Below are positions 8,902 through 16,155 of a DNA stretch of 24,156 bases, in pieces. The first letter of the stretch is position 1, and each line of letters begins with the position of its first letter. Origin of the DNA: Bacteroidales bacterium UBA1736 (GTDB taxonomy: Bacteria > Bacteroidota > Bacteroidia > Bacteroidales > UBA932); contig DCIC01000140.1 in assembly GCA_002315825.1 (NCBI GenBank), forward strand, positions 400-24,555, read 5' to 3'. The position numbers and the translations under genes are program-made. The notes beneath the pieces were generated by a model. It was not told where the DNA came from. It did not search any database and was given only the letters and a program-made list of their open reading frames with translations.

Positions 8902-10017
8902 TCATTCCGGTCGAGTTTTTCTTCTCTCTCCCAGCACAGCCCAACGGATAAACGGAATGCGACGAAGCAATTCATAGAGCAGAGGAGTGAGCCCGAATAC
9001 CAGAATCGCCACAGTCAAGTAGATTGCCCACGGACTCATTGACGTATATGTCTTGAACATATACCCAAATGATGCAAGGACACTATAGTGAAGGATATAG
9101 AGGCCATAACTGCATCCTGTCAGATATCCGCAGACTTTGTTTGTCTTGTCAAACCATCTCAGGAATAGGCCTATCATTGCAAGGATCATCAGATAGGCGT
9201 ATAGGCAATTGAGCCACCCGGAAAGGTACTTGGGATCTGTATTGTTCTCTCCCCATCCACTGATACAAAGAGCAATACAGGCTACTCCCGCGCAAACAGA
9301 CATAGGAACCGCCATATCTTTTATCCGATTCTGTACGCTCTCATTGGATATCACAAAGTATCCCATCAGGAATGGAATAAAATAAGTTACCGGCTTGTAT
9401 AGATTGTAGATACCATCCGCACTGTCCGGGCGGGGGTTAAAAATCAATAGCTGAGAGCCGAGATAAATTAGCACCCCCAATAGGATGATTATCGGAGAGC
9501 TTGCCTTTGAACACAAATTGTGGAATTTGTCCTTCGGGTCGAGTCTGCGCACAATCAACAGAAGAACGGAGAATAGCCACAGATCCTGAGCGAACCATAG
9601 CGGACCCGTGCCGCTGATGGCGAAGAATCCCCATTTGATGATGGCAGGCATTTGAGAATATTCAGGAAGAGCCGCGGCTACTCTAGTATTGAAATATCCG
9701 CAGGTCCATTGGTACACAAACAATCCGACAGTGGAGGGAACCAGAAGCTTGAGCGTTCTTGAGCGGATGAAATCTCCCGAAGACTTATTGGCGAGCGAAT
9801 ATCTGGCGCTGATGCCTGCAAGGAGAAACAATAGCATCATAAACCAGGGGTACAGGATATACATAAGAATATCCTGAGGCTGTTTCGTGGAATCCTCTAC
9901 AAATCCGCCTATTCCTCCAAATACTCCTTTGTTGTTATAGAAATAGATAATGTGATAGAGCAGGACCAAGAGCACTGTAAACCACCTCAGATTGTCGAGC
10001 CAATGCTTTCTTGTCAT
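8902..10017 (-). CDS. Acyltransferase family 3 integral membrane protein
   Basis: This is probably an inner-membrane O-acyltransferase that moves an acyl group, often acetyl, onto a sugar or other extracytoplasmic acceptor. The 371-residue product begins with LDNLRWFTVLLVLLYHI, the usual first helix of the family with the conserved His of the YH pair. It also contains FLLAGISARYSL and RSRTLKLLVPS, the positively charged loop typical of acyltransferase_3. About ten hydrophobic segments follow, and GYLTGCSYGLYILHYSVL matches the family's C-terminal half. It ends in a basic tail. It overlaps the upstream AbrB-type gene by four bases (ATGA), so translation is likely coupled. The acceptor is unknown; nothing nearby looks like a surface-polysaccharide cluster. 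Confidence 0.85.
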   Translation of the reverse strand: MTRKHWLDNLRWFTVLLVLLYHIIYFYNNKGVFGGIGGFVEDSTKQPQDILMYILYPWFMMLLFLLAGISARYSLANKSSGDFIRSRTLKLLVPSTVGLFVYQWTCGYFNTRVAAALPEYSQMPAIIKWGFFAISGTGPLWFAQDLWLFSVLLLIVRRLDPKDKFHNLCSKASSPIIILLGVLIYLGSQLLIFNPRPDSADGIYNLYKPVTYFIPFLMGYFVISNESVQNRIKDMAVPMSVCAGVACIALCISGWGENNTDPKYLSGWLNCLYAYLMILAMIGLFLRWFDKTNKVCGYLTGCSYGLYILHYSVLASFGYMFKTYTSMSPWAIYLTVAILVFGLTPLLYELLRRIPFIRWAVLGERRKTRPE

Positions 10018-10223
10018 TTGGTAAGGCCCTCCACTACCTGACCGACCAGACTTGAGAACACCTCGGTCTTGAGCATGGCCATACCGTTCTTGTCTCCAAT
10101 CAGCATAAGAGAATCCCCTGGCTTGATGCCGTATTGTTCTCTTGCATCCTTCGGGATGACTATCTGTCCTTTTTCACCGACCTTTACAACGCCGAAGACG
10201 TATTTTTCCTTATTTTCTTCCAT
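10014..10223 (-). CDS. AbrB/MazE/SpoVT-type DNA-binding protein
   Basis: This small regulator probably binds DNA as a dimer through a swapped-hairpin beta fold. The 69-residue product contains VVKVGEKGQIVIPKDAREQYGIKPGDSLMLIGD, here seen as KGQIVIPKDAR and GIKPGD, which is the AbrB-fold signature. A short tail (GQVVEGLTK) follows, which may be an oligomerisation segment. The gene overlaps the acyltransferase start by four bases and is the first gene of that pair. No toxin-like partner lies next to it, so a MazE antitoxin role is unlikely. Repeats of AGTATG in the upstream region suggest autoregulation. Confidence 0.85.
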   Translation of the reverse strand: MEENKEKYVFGVVKVGEKGQIVIPKDAREQYGIKPGDSLMLIGDKNGMAMLKTEVFSSLVGQVVEGLTK

Positions 10224-10282
10224 AGTATGAAAAGTATGAATTTTCCTACAAATATAACAAATACTTCAAATTACATACTTTT
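10224..10282 (-). promoter_or_regulatory. Promoter region with AGTATG repeats upstream of the AbrB-type gene
   Basis: Read on the minus strand, TATATTTG at 10256-10249 is a perfect -7 box, but I see no good -33 box at the right distance. Plus-strand AGTATGAA occurs twice with a 9-base period (10224-10231 and 10233-10240), between the -7 box and the start codon. An inverted copy, CATACT, lies at 10274-10279 on the other side of the box. These could be operator half-sites for the gene's own product. Confidence 0.4.
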
Positions 10283-10311
10283 TGTCGGAGAAAAGAGCTA
10301 CTTCTGTTTGA

Positions 10312-11175
10312 TTATTTGGGTAGGTTAAAAATCTTCCGTACGAGGCTCTCGTAATGAGGGGGCATTGAACCTATATTGAATGAAACCAATAGCATTTTGA
10401 CTGCCATAAAAGGATCTACGAGTTCGTTGGCCTCTTGAAGACTTTTCTTCCCTTCGAAATATTCATCTACAAACCACTTCCAGACTTCCTCTGTCTGCTT
10501 GCCCGTGATATGGAAATTTTCAACTCTGAAGTCTTCGTCTGCGCTGATGCAGATGTTCTTTGTCATACCAAGGTCAAACAAAGGGTAACCTCGCGAGAAA
10601 TATCCTAAATCAATAAAGAACACCTCGTGGGGGTCACTCATCTTTGCCCCCTTTGGGAGGGTGCTGATTATGTTGCCCATATGCATATCACCGTGAAGGG
10701 CAGTGGTAGCATCCGGAACTGAGTTGATGAAATCCGCAATCACTGTCTTCTCCTTATCGTTGAAACATTGTTCAGCTTCCAACAATTGGAGGAACTGCTG
10801 CTTGGCATCGGGGAAAAGCCCTTCGGGGCACTCTACTTTGTGAAGATTGCGGCAATATTGTGCAAATTCCCTGGTAATCTCCTCCGTGCGCTCGGGCTCA
10901 TCTGCGAGAATACGGGAATAGCTCCTTTTGTTTACGATATTCTGGAACATAATGCCGGTCCTTGTTCCGTCAGTTACTATTTCCCCGGGTGTGGGAGAAG
11001 GAATACCGAGGTCGTAAACCTTTCGGGCCACTTCCAGTTCTGTGAAAACTGTGTCCAGTGGGTAAGTGGTGTTATATAGTTTCACCATAGTGAGCGGATC
11101 GGAGATACAGCTGTAGCTGGAACCGTTTGCTCCTTCTCCGGTGCGGATAAAATCATCCAAAGAAATTGTTTTCAT
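10312..11175 (-). CDS. Aminoglycoside/choline-kinase-like phosphotransferase
   Basis: This is a cytoplasmic small-molecule kinase of the APH/choline kinase fold; its substrate is unknown. The 287-residue product has a probable ATP-binding Lys32 in VKLY, the catalytic loop HGDMHMGN (Asp163, Asn168) and the metal-binding Asp189 in FIDLG. I chose the ATG at 11175 (MKTISLDD) over one 60 bases upstream, because the upstream start would run into the AraC gene and add residues with no family likeness. It begins 11 bases after the AraC stop, so the two form an operon divergent from the GRE operon. It resembles a family described from Fibrobacter (TIGR02172 type, as I recall). A sugar or amino-sugar substrate linked to the GRE operon is possible but is inference. 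Confidence 0.8.
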   Translation of the reverse strand: MKTISLDDFIRTGEGANGSSYSCISDPLTMVKLYNTTYPLDTVFTELEVARKVYDLGIPSPTPGEIVTDGTRTGIMFQNIVNKRSYSRILADEPERTEEITREFAQYCRNLHKVECPEGLFPDAKQQFLQLLEAEQCFNDKEKTVIADFINSVPDATTALHGDMHMGNIISTLPKGAKMSDPHEVFFIDLGYFSRGYPLFDLGMTKNICISADEDFRVENFHITGKQTEEVWKWFVDEYFEGKKSLQEANELVDPFMAVKMLLVSFNIGSMPPHYESLVRKIFNLPK

Positions 11176-11186
11176 ATTTGTGTGGG

Positions 11187-12083
11187 TTAATTGTTCTGTT
11201 GAGTTTGCCTCCATTCCCTCGGGGATTTTCCGCATATTGATTTGAAACTGCGACTGAAAAAATAGGGGTCATCAAAGCCTACCAGGGGAGCAATCTGTTT
11301 GATCTTCAGGTTTGTATTTTCTAGAAGTTCCTTGGCTTTGTTAATTTTCAAGTGCAGGAAGAAATTGTTTGGCGAATAGCCCGTGTCGCTATGGAAGCGT
11401 CGGTAGAAATTGGATTCGGAACAGCCTGAGATTTCTGCCATTTCGCGGATAGAAATGGTTCTATCCATATTTTCTTCCATATAGTGTGTTGCTCTGCTCA
11501 GGAAGGATATGTCTGCGGTTGATGATTTTGGGAAGCGTGCCTCTCTGAAGCAATCGATTTCAATGAAAGTCGCCAACAGATGATGGAAACACATATTTAC
11601 ATAAGTCACCGCGGATGAGTCCGAACGCTTTTCCATAATATTCAGGATTTCATCGAAAAGGTCCATCCTGTCTTTCTTCCTGGAATTGGGAGCCTCCTCT
11701 ATAGAGAAGACTCCTTGTCGGGAGAGTGATATGGCAGGGGCATTGGAACCTCTGAAATGAACCCAGTAGATACTCCAAGGATCGTTTTCGTCGCTCCAAT
11801 AGCAATGAGCCTTGTTGGCGGGGAGGATGAAAAACTGCTGTTTCCCGACTTCGAATTCTTTGCCTTCAATAGAAAAACCACCTTTCCCCTTTGTACAATA
11901 TATCAGCAAAAATTCAGGGCAACCGAAAGGTCGAAGGACATAATGACCTTTTGCATTGGGGAAAAAGCCCATCGAGTGGACTGCCAAATCGGAAGTGACG
12001 GGGTTATTCAAAACCTCGTCCATAATGTAAAAGGGGAAGACCACAAGTCTTTGCCCAGGGAAACCGCTTCTGATTTTCAGCAT
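11187..12083 (-). CDS. AraC-family transcriptional regulator
   Basis: This regulator probably senses a sugar or metabolite and controls the divergent GRE operon. With the ATG at 12083 (MLKIRSGF) the product has 298 residues. The N-terminal cupin-like sensor domain (about 1-165) contains GHYVLRPFGCPEFLLIYC and FFILPANKAHCYW, typical of sugar-responsive AraC proteins in Bacteroidota. The C-terminal part (about 190-298) has two helix-turn-helix motifs: ISIREMAEISGCSESNFYRR and IKQIAPLVGFDDPYFFSRSF, ending in CGKSPREWR. A frame open upstream to 12224 is unlikely to be translated, because it would cross the GRE promoter and lacks family likeness. A -7 box lies only six bases before the chosen start. 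Its target is inferred from the 130-base divergent spacer. Confidence 0.9.
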   Translation of the reverse strand: MLKIRSGFPGQRLVVFPFYIMDEVLNNPVTSDLAVHSMGFFPNAKGHYVLRPFGCPEFLLIYCTKGKGGFSIEGKEFEVGKQQFFILPANKAHCYWSDENDPWSIYWVHFRGSNAPAISLSRQGVFSIEEAPNSRKKDRMDLFDEILNIMEKRSDSSAVTYVNMCFHHLLATFIEIDCFREARFPKSSTADISFLSRATHYMEENMDRTISIREMAEISGCSESNFYRRFHSDTGYSPNNFFLHLKINKAKELLENTNLKIKQIAPLVGFDDPYFFSRSFKSICGKSPREWRQTQQNN

Positions 12084-12088
12084 CAGGT

Positions 12089-12096
12089 CAAAGATA
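12089..12096 (-). promoter_or_regulatory. Possible -7 box of the AraC gene
   Basis: On the minus strand 12096-12089 reads TATCTTTG, a perfect TAnnTTTG. It sits six bases before the ATG, which would give an almost leaderless transcript. No -33 box is visible at the usual spacing, so this may be chance. Confidence 0.3.
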
Positions 12097-12160
12097 AATA
12101 ATAATCCCTTATTATGAGTATCCAGTGATAGAATAATCCATCTTTTTGGCTGATATCTCC

Positions 12161-12192
12161 ATTGTACTATATACAGACCTATTATATTTTTG
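12161..12192 (+). promoter_or_regulatory. Promoter of the GRE operon
   Basis: A perfect -7 box TATTTTTG (TAnnTTTG) lies at 12185-12192 and ATTG, a 3-of-4 match to the -33 box, at 12161-12164, with the normal 20-base spacer. The spacer holds TGTA and TACA half-sites five bases apart (12163-12175). The transcript should start near 12198, giving a leader of about 16 bases before the ATG at 12214. An in-frame TTG at 12190 lies inside the -7 box and so cannot be the start on this transcript. Confidence 0.6.
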
Positions 12193-12213
12193 TCAAAATC
12201 GAATTCAGAAAAT

Positions 12214-14487
12214 ATGGTTTTCAATGTCGAAACTCAGCAGAATGTAGAGGTGAGCAAGAAGTTCCCTTGTGAGAAGCCCTTGATTGAGCAGCTTGAGATT
12301 ATGGAGAGATATACCTCCACCCATCACTCATATTGCGGCAAGAGTAAGGAGGAAAGGGAAATGGCTTGTTTGCGGGTATTGTATCCGGTTTTGTTCAGGA
12401 AAATCCAGAGTGGGGACTTGTTTGCCGGGCGCCTCGATTTTCTTCCGATAGGATTTGGCACTGTGACTTCACTCGGCGGAGTGGGCCATTATTGTGTGTT
12501 CAGAAAATTGAGACAGTTCCAGGAGACTTTGCCACAGGAAGAACGTTTCAGAGTGGACAAGCTATATGATTATTGGCTGGATAACGATCTGAAGACGATA
12601 TACAATAAGGAAGTCCTTAATTCTGACACGCTCGGAATGTTTATCGATACTGACTATCCTATGATAGCCACCGCAAGGCTATCGGGGATGATGCTGGACT
12701 TTCCGAAACTTCTTGACAATGGGATTGGTGGATTGCGAAGACTAATCGAGGGAAAATTGTCGGGGAACGGGGACAATGAGTTCTACAAGGCGGGACTCGA
12801 ATGTCTGGATCTGTTTGTGGACTGTGCTGAGGCCCTTCGGAATGATGCTCAAAATCAGATGAAAGATTCCGGAGAAGAAGACAGGAGCAGACTTCAAAGG
12901 ATATCTTCAAGTCTGGAAGTAATCAAGGAACAGCCGCCTCACAGTTTCCACGAAGCCCTGCAACTCTTCTGGCTGTATTCCTTGCTTGCCGGGGTTATCA
13001 ATTATGGCCGACTGGATGACTTCTTGGGGCCATATCTGGCTGCTGATCTGCAGGAAGGACGTTTGACGGAAGAAGAGGCATACGATCTCATCCATTGCTT
13101 GTGGACGATGATTGAGAATAGAAGGACTACAGTGAACGGTCGTGTCATTGTAGGGGGCAAGGGTCGGAAACATCCCCGTGAGGCGGACATTTTCCTTCAT
13201 CTGGCGATGAAAGTCTGCAAAAACTGCAGATATGTCGAGCCCCAGTTCACACTTAGATTTGATAAGGATACCTCTGAACAGATATGGGACGAAGCCTTGG
13301 ATGCAATAGGTTCCGGAGCGACTTACCCCACGCTTTATAATGATGATGTGGAAGTCCCCGCTGTTTCCTGGGGTATGCGTCTAGACAGGGAAGCAGCAGA
13401 GCAGTATGTGCCTTTCGGCTGTACGGAATTCGTAATCCAGGGGCAGAGTACAGGTACTCCAAACATTTGTATCAACCTGTTGAAGATCCTCACCATATAT
13501 ATGAATTCAGGAGTGGATCCATTCGACGGCAAGAGAAAGGACGGCGGAGTCCCTATCCTTCCTCTTGAAGAGTACAAGACATTTGAGCAGTTCTTTGACG
13601 GTTATAAGCAACTGCTTGATTACTATCTTGATATGGCAGTCAAGGCCCAGTACCGTTCATATGAGGTGATGAATGAGAGCGTCAGTTTCCTCTTTACCAG
13701 CCTTCTGATGAATGATTGCATTGAAAGGGGGAAGGCAGTTCTGGACGGAGGCATACGATATCTCGGCGGCACCAATGAGACTTATGGCAATATCAATGCT
13801 TCGGATTCGCTGTGGGCGATAAAGGATTTGGTGTTTGAAAGGAAAAAATATACCCTGCGTCAGCTGGAGGATGCAGTGCTCGCCAATTTCGAAGGGTATG
13901 AGGACATAAGACAGGACTGTCTGGACTGTGACAAATATGGGAACGATCTGGATACAGCTGACAATATGGCCAATGAATTGTACGAATATGTAGCCAAAGG
14001 AGTCAGAGACAGGGGCATTGAGATCGGGATGCAGTATTTCCTTATCGTCATAAGCAACAATCAGCTCAATTCTGACTGGGGGAACAAGACCGCAGCTTCC
14101 CCTGATGGCAGACTCAGCGCAATGTATATGAATCCGGCAAATAACCCTCAAGGCGGCGCCAACAAGTCGGGCCCCACGGCGATGCTCAATTCTCTCGCCC
14201 GATTTGACGCCCGTTACCACGCAGGGTCAGTTCAGAATATCAAATTCTCTCCCAGGATGTTCAATGAAAACCGTGATATCATAAAGGCCCTGTTCCGAAC
14301 ATATTTTGACAGGGGAGGCAGTCATCTTATGGTGACAATTGTCGATAGAGGACAGTTGGAGGATGCTATGGTCCATCCCGAGAAATATCCGGATCTCATA
14401 GTAAGGGTGGCAGGTTTCTCGGCCGTTTTTGTCAATCTGCCAAGGAATATTCAGGAAGAGTTGCTCAGCAGGGTGCTATATGATTAA
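12214..14487 (+). CDS. Glycyl radical enzyme, eliminase-like (PFL superfamily), substrate unknown
   Basis: This is an oxygen-sensitive cytoplasmic radical enzyme. From the ATG at 12214 it has 757 residues. Gly734 in RVAGFSAVF is the radical glycine. Cys403 in FGCTEF is the thiyl-radical cysteine, followed two residues later by Glu405. A C-x-E motif (GCVE) marks dehydratase/lyase GREs such as glycerol dehydratase, choline lyase CutC, hydroxyproline dehydratase and isethionate lyase; pyruvate formate-lyase instead has two adjacent cysteines. The family also shows here as PHSFHEALQLFWLYS, NNQLNSDWGNKTAASPDGR and NPANNPQGGANKSGP. GCTEFVIQGQSTGT departs from the GCVEP of the enzymes I know, so I do not assign a substrate. 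The gene overlaps its activase by eight bases. Neighbouring sugar kinase and epimerase genes suggest a sugar-phosphate substrate; 1,5-anhydroglucitol-6-phosphate lyase is one known GRE activity to test. The promoter decides the ATG over an upstream TTG. Confidence 0.92.
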   Translation: MVFNVETQQNVEVSKKFPCEKPLIEQLEIMERYTSTHHSYCGKSKEEREMACLRVLYPVLFRKIQSGDLFAGRLDFLPIGFGTVTSLGGVGHYCVFRKLRQFQETLPQEERFRVDKLYDYWLDNDLKTIYNKEVLNSDTLGMFIDTDYPMIATARLSGMMLDFPKLLDNGIGGLRRLIEGKLSGNGDNEFYKAGLECLDLFVDCAEALRNDAQNQMKDSGEEDRSRLQRISSSLEVIKEQPPHSFHEALQLFWLYSLLAGVINYGRLDDFLGPYLAADLQEGRLTEEEAYDLIHCLWTMIENRRTTVNGRVIVGGKGRKHPREADIFLHLAMKVCKNCRYVEPQFTLRFDKDTSEQIWDEALDAIGSGATYPTLYNDDVEVPAVSWGMRLDREAAEQYVPFGCTEFVIQGQSTGTPNICINLLKILTIYMNSGVDPFDGKRKDGGVPILPLEEYKTFEQFFDGYKQLLDYYLDMAVKAQYRSYEVMNESVSFLFTSLLMNDCIERGKAVLDGGIRYLGGTNETYGNINASDSLWAIKDLVFERKKYTLRQLEDAVLANFEGYEDIRQDCLDCDKYGNDLDTADNMANELYEYVAKGVRDRGIEIGMQYFLIVISNNQLNSDWGNKTAASPDGRLSAMYMNPANNPQGGANKSGPTAMLNSLARFDARYHAGSVQNIKFSPRMFNENRDIIKALFRTYFDRGGSHLMVTIVDRGQLEDAMVHPEKYPDLIVRVAGFSAVFVNLPRNIQEELLSRVLYD

Positions 14488-15211
14488 AGTCAGCAACATA
14501 GAGCGTTTCGCCATCAATGACGGCCCGGGGATCAGGACGGTGGTTTTTCTTCAGTCCTGCCCTTTGAATTGTCCGTGGTGTGCCAATCCCGAAACCCGTC
14601 CCTTGAGGTCTGACAAGACTAAGGATATGACAGTGGAGAGAATACTGGAGATTGTCCTGAGGGATAAGGATTATTACGACAACTCCGGTGGGGGATTGAC
14701 CCTTTCTGGCGGGGAAGCGACAATGCAGACAAGAGAAATATACCCATTGCTGGAAAAGGCCAGGAAAGAGGGCTTGACAGTTGCAATAGAGACTTGCGGA
14801 GAGGCCTCGGAATATTCTATCAGGACACTTTTGCCTCTGGTGGATATATGGTTGTTTGATTTGAAGCATACTGACGCAGCTGTATTAAAGCAGTACACTG
14901 GCGCCAATCTGGATGTCGTTCTGAGAAATCTGAAACTTGTGACAGAGTATAATGCATCGGCGGTTGTTTTGCGGATGCCTTGTATTCCCGGTTTCAATAT
15001 GGACGACAAGCGCTTCGAAGACAGTTTCCGCCTTGCTGTGGAACTGGGAGTCAAACGAGTGGATTTATTGCCATATCATACACTTGCATTGAGTAAGTAT
15101 AAGGAAATGGGCCTCGATTATCCATATCAGGGATATCAGGCGCTTGGGAAGAGTGACTTGGAGAAATACCGAATGATGGGCCTTTCATACGGCCTTGATA
15201 TTAAATTATAG
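14480..15211 (+). CDS. Glycyl radical enzyme activase (radical SAM), short form
   Basis: This enzyme uses S-adenosylmethionine and a 4Fe-4S cluster to place the glycyl radical on the preceding GRE. The 243-residue product has the radical SAM motif C27-x3-C31-x2-C34 (SCPLNCPWC), then CANPET, and GLTLSGGEAT, the GGE SAM-binding motif. MPCIPGFN follows later. There is no cysteine-rich ferredoxin-like insert after the motif, so it resembles PFL activase in size rather than the larger activases (about 300 residues) of most eliminase GREs. The ATG at 14480 overlaps the GRE stop by eight bases, and residues from there (MIKVSNIERFAINDGPGIRT) fit the family N-terminus, while a longer upstream frame does not. 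Pairing with the GRE is clear from position. Confidence 0.94.
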   Translation: MIKVSNIERFAINDGPGIRTVVFLQSCPLNCPWCANPETRPLRSDKTKDMTVERILEIVLRDKDYYDNSGGGLTLSGGEATMQTREIYPLLEKARKEGLTVAIETCGEASEYSIRTLLPLVDIWLFDLKHTDAAVLKQYTGANLDVVLRNLKLVTEYNASAVVLRMPCIPGFNMDDKRFEDSFRLAVELGVKRVDLLPYHTLALSKYKEMGLDYPYQGYQALGKSDLEKYRMMGLSYGLDIKL

Positions 15212-15215
15212 TTAT

Positions 15216-16151
15216 ATGAGTACAAAGTCTTTCCGCCTCGCCCTTGATGTCGGAGGCACAAATCTGGCTGCGGCCGTTGTTGACCAAGAATATCACATCC
15301 TGTCCAGAGAAAGCATTCCCGCAGGTGCGGGTAGAAGTATCGATGAGATTACATCCGATATGGCGAAGGTCAGCCGAATGGCCGTGCAGAAGGCGGGCCT
15401 GACACTGGAGGATATGTCTTTCTGGGGCATAGGGATGCCCAGTTGTGTCAATTCCAAGACCAATCTCTTGGTTCACGCGAATTGTTTCGGGTGGAAAAAT
15501 GTCCCCATATACGATTACCTGAAGAAAAATATGCCTCTCCCAGTCAGAGTGGAGAACGATGCAAATGCCGCCGCTTATGGCGAATTGATAGCGGGCGCGG
15601 CTAGAGGATACAAAAATGCTCTGATGGTGACTCTTGGGACAGGGGTTGGCGGAGGAATCATCATTGACGGGAAAATATATGCCGGTGCCGATAATCTGGG
15701 AGGGCAGATTGGGCATACCAAGCTGGTGTATGACGGAGAATTGTGCACCTGCGGGCAGAAGGGATGTCTGGAGGCCTACTGCTCCGCTACGGCACTTATC
15801 AAGTTTGCAAAGAGAGCGGGGTTGTATAACAGTGGTAGCAAGGAAGACGCTCAGACGGTATTCCGTTTTGCCAAAGAGGGCAATCCCCTTGCAATGAAGC
15901 TGATCGATGATTATGTCTCATATCTGGCGGCAGGTCTGTCTTCATTGATAGCAATCTTCCGTCCTGAAATCATTATCATCGGAGGAGGTGTTTCTGCGGC
16001 CGGCGAGCAATTGTTTGTGCCGCTCAGACAAAAATTGGAGAATTGCACTTTCGGTGCCGCCCAATCCGGTCTTCCCCCTGTCGTCTGTGCAGAACTGGGC
16101 AATGATGCCGGTCTGATAGGTGCCGCTTATCTGGATATGCAAAATCAATAA
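15216..16151 (+). CDS. ROK-family sugar kinase
   Basis: This is a cytoplasmic kinase of the ROK family, probably phosphorylating a hexose or N-acetylhexosamine at O6. The 311-residue product shows LALDVGGTN (phosphate loop), catalytic Asp115 in ENDANAAAYGE, TLGTGVGGGI, and the zinc site His167, Cys177, Cys179 and Cys184 (CTCGQKGC), followed by Glu186. It has no N-terminal helix-turn-helix, so it is a kinase and not a repressor. Gln164 in GGQIGH stands where most ROK kinases have a sugar-contacting Glu (EIGH), which could mean a changed substrate. I chose the ATG at 15216, four bases after the activase stop; an upstream frame would overlap the activase. NanE next door would fit an N-acetylmannosamine kinase, but glucokinase or another sugar kinase remains possible. 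Confidence 0.9.
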   Translation: MSTKSFRLALDVGGTNLAAAVVDQEYHILSRESIPAGAGRSIDEITSDMAKVSRMAVQKAGLTLEDMSFWGIGMPSCVNSKTNLLVHANCFGWKNVPIYDYLKKNMPLPVRVENDANAAAYGELIAGAARGYKNALMVTLGTGVGGGIIIDGKIYAGADNLGGQIGHTKLVYDGELCTCGQKGCLEAYCSATALIKFAKRAGLYNSGSKEDAQTVFRFAKEGNPLAMKLIDDYVSYLAAGLSSLIAIFRPEIIIIGGGVSAAGEQLFVPLRQKLENCTFGAAQSGLPPVVCAELGNDAGLIGAAYLDMQNQ

Positions 16152-16155
16152 TATT

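Noticed and set aside
12190..12213. TTG start for the GRE giving eight extra residues
   Set aside because: The TTG is inside the -7 box of the best promoter; the ATG at 12214 fits.
13657..14220. Minus-strand frame of 187 codons inside the GRE gene
   Set aside because: It is antisense to a well-conserved coding region, has no recognisable domain and no promoter. The same applies to the minus frames at 17464-18123 and 7139-7576.
12214..14487. Naming the GRE as 1,5-anhydroglucitol-6-phosphate lyase or CutC
   Set aside because: The active-site loop does not let me assign a substrate, and no typical partner genes (microcompartment, alcohol or aldehyde dehydrogenases) are nearby.
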